Origin: Bradyrhizobium sp. CSS354
GTDB lineage: Bacteria; Pseudomonadota; Alphaproteobacteria; Rhizobiales; Xanthobacteraceae
DNA length: 64,000 bases
Direction of reading: 5' to 3'
Assembly: GCF_029051725.1 (NCBI RefSeq)
Contig: NZ_JAACFU010000001.1
Coordinates: 682,001-746,000, forward strand
Numbering within the stretch: the first letter of the stretch is position 1; each line of letters starts with the position of its first letter. Made by a program: the position numbers and the translations under genes. Under the pieces are notes generated by a model. That model saw only the letters and a program-made list of their open reading frames with translations, was not told the origin of the DNA and made no database searches. Shown piece by piece: positions 61,022 through 64,000 of this stretch.

Positions 61022-62725
61022 GTGACGAATCTGGCTTGGCTCGTTCGACGGCAATTGCTCTCGCTGTCCGGTGTCGGCCTCATGCTGGGCGCTCTGTTCT
61101 TTGCTGCCGCGCTGACGCCGACGCTGATTCCGCGGAGCTATCTCACGCAAGGCGCGCTTGCCGGCGGCTGTTTTGCGATCGGCTATTTCGCCGGCGTGCT
61201 GTGGCGCCGGCTATGGCACTATCTCGAATTGCCCGAACCTTCGCCGCGGGCGAGATCGATTGCGAATGCGCTGGTCACGGCCGGTTGCCTGCTGGTCGTC
61301 GTTATCTTCCTGCGGCGAACCGCCGAATGGCAGAATTCGATCCGCACAGTGATGAAGATGATGCCGGTCGAGACCGCGCATCCGCTCAAGGTCTGCGTCA
61401 TCGCCCTGATCACGTTCGCCGTTCTGCTGGTGCTGGGCCGGCTGTTCGCGTTTGTCGCCCGCTTCCTCGCCGTACGCACAAAGCGCGTCATTCCGCGGAA
61501 GCTCGCCAATGTCCTCGGCGTGCTGATCGCAGGCCTGCTGTTCTGGTCGATCGCCAGCAACGTCCTGGTCCGGACCGCGTTCAACGCGCTCGACTCCTCC
61601 TTCCGCGAACTCGACGCCCTGCAAGAGCCCGAGCGGCCGCAACCGGCCGCCCCCGATCGAACCGGGAGTTCTGCGTCGCTGGTGAAGTGGCAGGAACTCG
61701 GGCGCATGGGGCGCCGGTTCATTGCCTCGGGCCCGAACGCGACAGAGATCAGCGCCGTTACGGGACAGCCCGCGCAGGATCCCGTGCGCGTCTATGTCGG
61801 TCTCGGCAGCCGCGACACGGCCCAGGCGCGCGCCAGGCTTGCGCTTGAGGAGCTCAAGCGCCAGCACGGTTTTCAACGCAAGGTCCTGATCGTCATTACG
61901 CCGACCGGCACCGGCTGGGTCGATCCCTCCGCGATGGATACGGTGGAATATCTCCACCATGGCGATGTCGCGAGCGTCGCGATGCAATATTCGTATCTCA
62001 ACAGCCCGCTGTCGCTGCTGTTTCAGCCCGAATACGGAGCGGAGGCGTCGCGTGCGCTGTTCGCCGAAATCTACGGCTACTGGACGAGCTTGCCCAAGGA
62101 CAGGCGGCCAAAGCTGTATCTGCACGGGCTCAGCCTCGGCGCCATGAACTCGGAAAAATCCGCAGAATTGTTCGAAACAATCGGCGATCCCATCGCCGGC
62201 GCACTATGGAGCGGAGCGCCATTCGAGAGCCGCATCTGGCGCTCGATTACCGATAACCGCAATCCAGGATCACCGGCGTGGCTGCCAAAATTCCGCGACG
62301 GCCGCTTCGTGCGCTTCATGAACCAGAACGGGCCGACGGTGCCGCCGGATACGCCCTGGGGCCCGATGCGCGTGGTCTATCTGCAATATGCCAGTGACGC
62401 GATCACATTCTTCGGCTACGGCGACGCCTATCGGGCGCCGGCCTGGATGGACGCGCCGCGCGGGCCTGACGTATCGTCGGAACTGCGATGGTACCCCATC
62501 GTCACGATGCTGCAGCTCGCTCTCGACATGGCGGTCGCAACCAACACGCCGATGGGTTTTGGCCATGTCTACGCGCCCGAACACTACGTCGATGGCTGGG
62601 TCGCGGTCACAGATGTCGGCGATTGGTCTGCCGAAGCGCTCGCACGGCTCAAGCAGCAGCTCGCGGCGAAAGCGCGGAAGACGGGCGCGGGCAATGGCGA
62701 CGACGATCCCGACCGCGGTGGCTAA
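61022..62725 (+). CDS. Alpha/beta-hydrolase-family membrane protein (Abhydrolase_9 type)
   Basis: The 567-residue protein has about four N-terminal membrane helices (between residues 15 and 190), then an alpha/beta hydrolase domain. The nucleophile elbow is HGLSLGAMNS with Ser371, and the C-terminal His is probably in MGFGHVYAPEHYVDGW. It starts with GTG at 61022, which has a perfect GGAGG before it. It lies 18 bp after the kinase gene and may be cotranscribed. The family is found in actinobacteria and rhizobia. It is likely a lipid- or ester-active enzyme of the envelope. Confidence 0.8.
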   Translation: MTNLAWLVRRQLLSLSGVGLMLGALFFAAALTPTLIPRSYLTQGALAGGCFAIGYFAGVLWRRLWHYLELPEPSPRARSIANALVTAGCLLVVVIFLRRTAEWQNSIRTVMKMMPVETAHPLKVCVIALITFAVLLVLGRLFAFVARFLAVRTKRVIPRKLANVLGVLIAGLLFWSIASNVLVRTAFNALDSSFRELDALQEPERPQPAAPDRTGSSASLVKWQELGRMGRRFIASGPNATEISAVTGQPAQDPVRVYVGLGSRDTAQARARLALEELKRQHGFQRKVLIVITPTGTGWVDPSAMDTVEYLHHGDVASVAMQYSYLNSPLSLLFQPEYGAEASRALFAEIYGYWTSLPKDRRPKLYLHGLSLGAMNSEKSAELFETIGDPIAGALWSGAPFESRIWRSITDNRNPGSPAWLPKFRDGRFVRFMNQNGPTVPPDTPWGPMRVVYLQYASDAITFFGYGDAYRAPAWMDAPRGPDVSSELRWYPIVTMLQLALDMAVATNTPMGFGHVYAPEHYVDGWVAVTDVGDWSAEALARLKQQLAAKARKTGAGNGDDDPDRGG

Positions 62726-62728
62726 CCC

Positions 62729-64000
62729 TTACTCCGCCATCTCCACCTGCTGCGTGACGGAGGGACCGGCCAGCGGGCGCTCCTCCATCATGATCAGGCA
62801 GAGCGCGGCGCCGGCCATCAGCGCCGTGGCGGCGCCGAACACGTAACGGAACGCATGCCGCATGTCGTCGGCGGGGATCGCATTGACGGCGCCGTGATGC
62901 TCGCCGGCGAGCGGAACGTCGGCACCGAGCGCGATGAGCAGGATGGCCGCGAACGCCGCGACCGTGAACGATGACATCAGCGAGCGGAAGAAGTTCAACG
63001 CGCCGGTGATGGTGCCGACCTGCGGACGGGCGACCGAATTCTGCACCGAGACCACGCAGACCGGAAAGGTGGTGCCGAGGCCAAGCGCAAACGCAGCCAT
63101 CAGCGTCAGCAGCGCCCATAGCGGCAACGTCGTCAAGGTGAGGCCGAGGCCGCACAGCGCAGCCCAGGACGTTCCGACGATGGCGACCCGCTTGTAGTGC
63201 TTGGCGCGCGCCATGGTGCGACCGGCGACGGCTGCGCCGACGGTCGAGACCGCCGCGAGCGGGATCAGCGCAAGGCCGGCTTCGCTGGCGCTGAGATGAT
63301 AGACCGCCTCGTAATAGAGCGGCAGCTGCACGGTGAGGCCCGTGATCGCACCGAGCGCGCAGCCGCCGGCCATAAGCCCGAACGGCACAACCGATCCTCC
63401 GAGCAGCGGCAGCGGCAGGAACGGCTCGTCCGCGCGGCGCGCGTGCCACACGAAGGTGACCGCGAGCGCGACGGCGCCGCCCACCATCGCAAGCACGGTC
63501 GGAGAGAGCCACGGGAAGCGCGTCCCGCCCCAGGTCAGCACCAGCATGAAGACGACGGCGGAGGCCATCAGCAGCACGCCGCCGAGCCAGTCGACCTTGC
63601 GCTTGCGGTGGAACACCGGGATCTTCTTCATCCTGGGCAATAGCAGCGCGATCGCCGCGGCCGCGAGCGGCACATTGATCCAGAAGATCATCGACCAGTG
63701 CAGATGCTCGGCGAACACGCCGCCGATGACCGGGCCGAGAATGCCCCCGACCATCCAGACGCTGGAGAAATAGGCTTGATACTGGCCGCGCTCGCGCGGC
63801 GACACGACGTCGGAGATCACGGTCTGCACGACAGGCATGATGCCGCCGCCACCCAGTCCCTGAAGCCCGCGTGCAAGAATCAGCATCGGCAGGTTCGGCG
63901 CGATCGCGCACAGCACCGAGCCCGCGACGAACAGGCTAAGCGAGATGATGATCATTACGCGGCGGCCATAGATGTCGCTGAGCGTGCCGAACACCGGCGC
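62729..64000 (-). CDS. DHA2-type MFS drug/proton antiporter, C-terminal part (start beyond the window)
   Basis: The frame is open to the right edge, so the N-terminus is missing. The first visible residues are the loop GTLSDIYGRR of MFS carriers, after helix 2. At least 10 more helices follow. The segment GLGGGGIMPVVQTVISDVVS with RGQYQAYFSSVWMVGGILGP is the antiporter motif of the DHA2 family with 14 helices. It probably exports drugs or other toxic compounds. It is convergent with the hydrolase gene at a distance of 3 bp. Confidence 0.87.
   Translation of the reverse strand, partial: APVFGTLSDIYGRRVMIIISLSLFVAGSVLCAIAPNLPMLILARGLQGLGGGGIMPVVQTVISDVVSPRERGQYQAYFSSVWMVGGILGPVIGGVFAEHLHWSMIFWINVPLAAAAIALLLPRMKKIPVFHRKRKVDWLGGVLLMASAVVFMLVLTWGGTRFPWLSPTVLAMVGGAVALAVTFVWHARRADEPFLPLPLLGGSVVPFGLMAGGCALGAITGLTVQLPLYYEAVYHLSASEAGLALIPLAAVSTVGAAVAGRTMARAKHYKRVAIVGTSWAALCGLGLTLTTLPLWALLTLMAAFALGLGTTFPVCVVSVQNSVARPQVGTITGALNFFRSLMSSFTVAAFAAILLIALGADVPLAGEHHGAVNAIPADDMRHAFRYVFGAATALMAGAALCLIMMEERPLAGPSVTQQVEMAE

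Overview
The window is high-GC, gene-dense chromosomal DNA from an alphaproteobacterium, most likely Bradyrhizobium or a close relative. This is inferred from the rhizobial arrangement cytochrome c maturation genes (cycHJKL), degP, two-component pair and glnE with FeuP/FeuQ nearby, from several families of Bradyrhizobium-like intergenic palindromes, and from the mix of small conserved rhizobial proteins. No rRNA, tRNA, CRISPR array, transposase or prophage gene was seen.

Layout. 1-2.7 kb: the 3' part of oxalyl-CoA decarboxylase and a complete formyl-CoA transferase. 3-4.2 kb: three small unknown proteins and a cold shock protein. 4.5-7.5 kb: an overlapping operon of a glutathione S-transferase-like protein, a PcaB-like lyase and a Bug/TctC solute receptor. 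7.8-9.6 kb: an SRPBCC protein and a YegD-like Hsp70. 9.8-13.7 kb: a 45-residue protein, two tandem oxalate/formate-type MFS transporters and a two-CBS protein. Each of these four units is preceded by the same 18-bp operator-like sequence. 13.8-18.5 kb: a PanE-like reductase coupled to a fumarylacetoacetase-family hydrolase, a coiled-coil membrane protein and two exported proteins. 18.5-19.4 kb: a gene-free composite repeat. 19.5-25.6 kb: a nitronate monooxygenase-like enzyme, a zinc-type oxidoreductase, a CDF metal exporter and a PAS histidine kinase. 25.6-32.7 kb: a LysR regulator divergent from the complete NAD-linked formate dehydrogenase operon fdsGBA-fdhD-fdsD. 32.7-48.2 kb, nearly all on the minus strand: glnE, a two-component pair, degP, cycLKJH, two unknown proteins and feuQ/feuP. 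48.5-56.5 kb: small membrane proteins, Ku, a Flp pilin and an envelope or glycan gene group. 56.7-64 kb: a stand-alone ThDP enzyme, a GAF histidine kinase, an alpha/beta hydrolase-family membrane protein and the 3' part of a DHA2-type MFS exporter.

How the genes fit together. The clearest theme is oxalate use. Oxalate enters by OxlT-type exchange for formate, Frc transfers CoA from formyl-CoA to oxalate, Oxc decarboxylates oxalyl-CoA to formyl-CoA, and formate is oxidised to CO2 with NAD reduction by Fds. The window holds every step, split into units that appear to be under two controls: a shared operator for the transporter and accessory genes, and a LysR regulator for Fds. A second block links periplasmic cytochrome c assembly, DegP protein quality control and envelope two-component signalling.

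The most interesting unexplained signal is the four-copy operator at 9819, 10208, 11706 and 13268. It ties a tiny uncharacterised protein and a CBS protein to the oxalate transporters.
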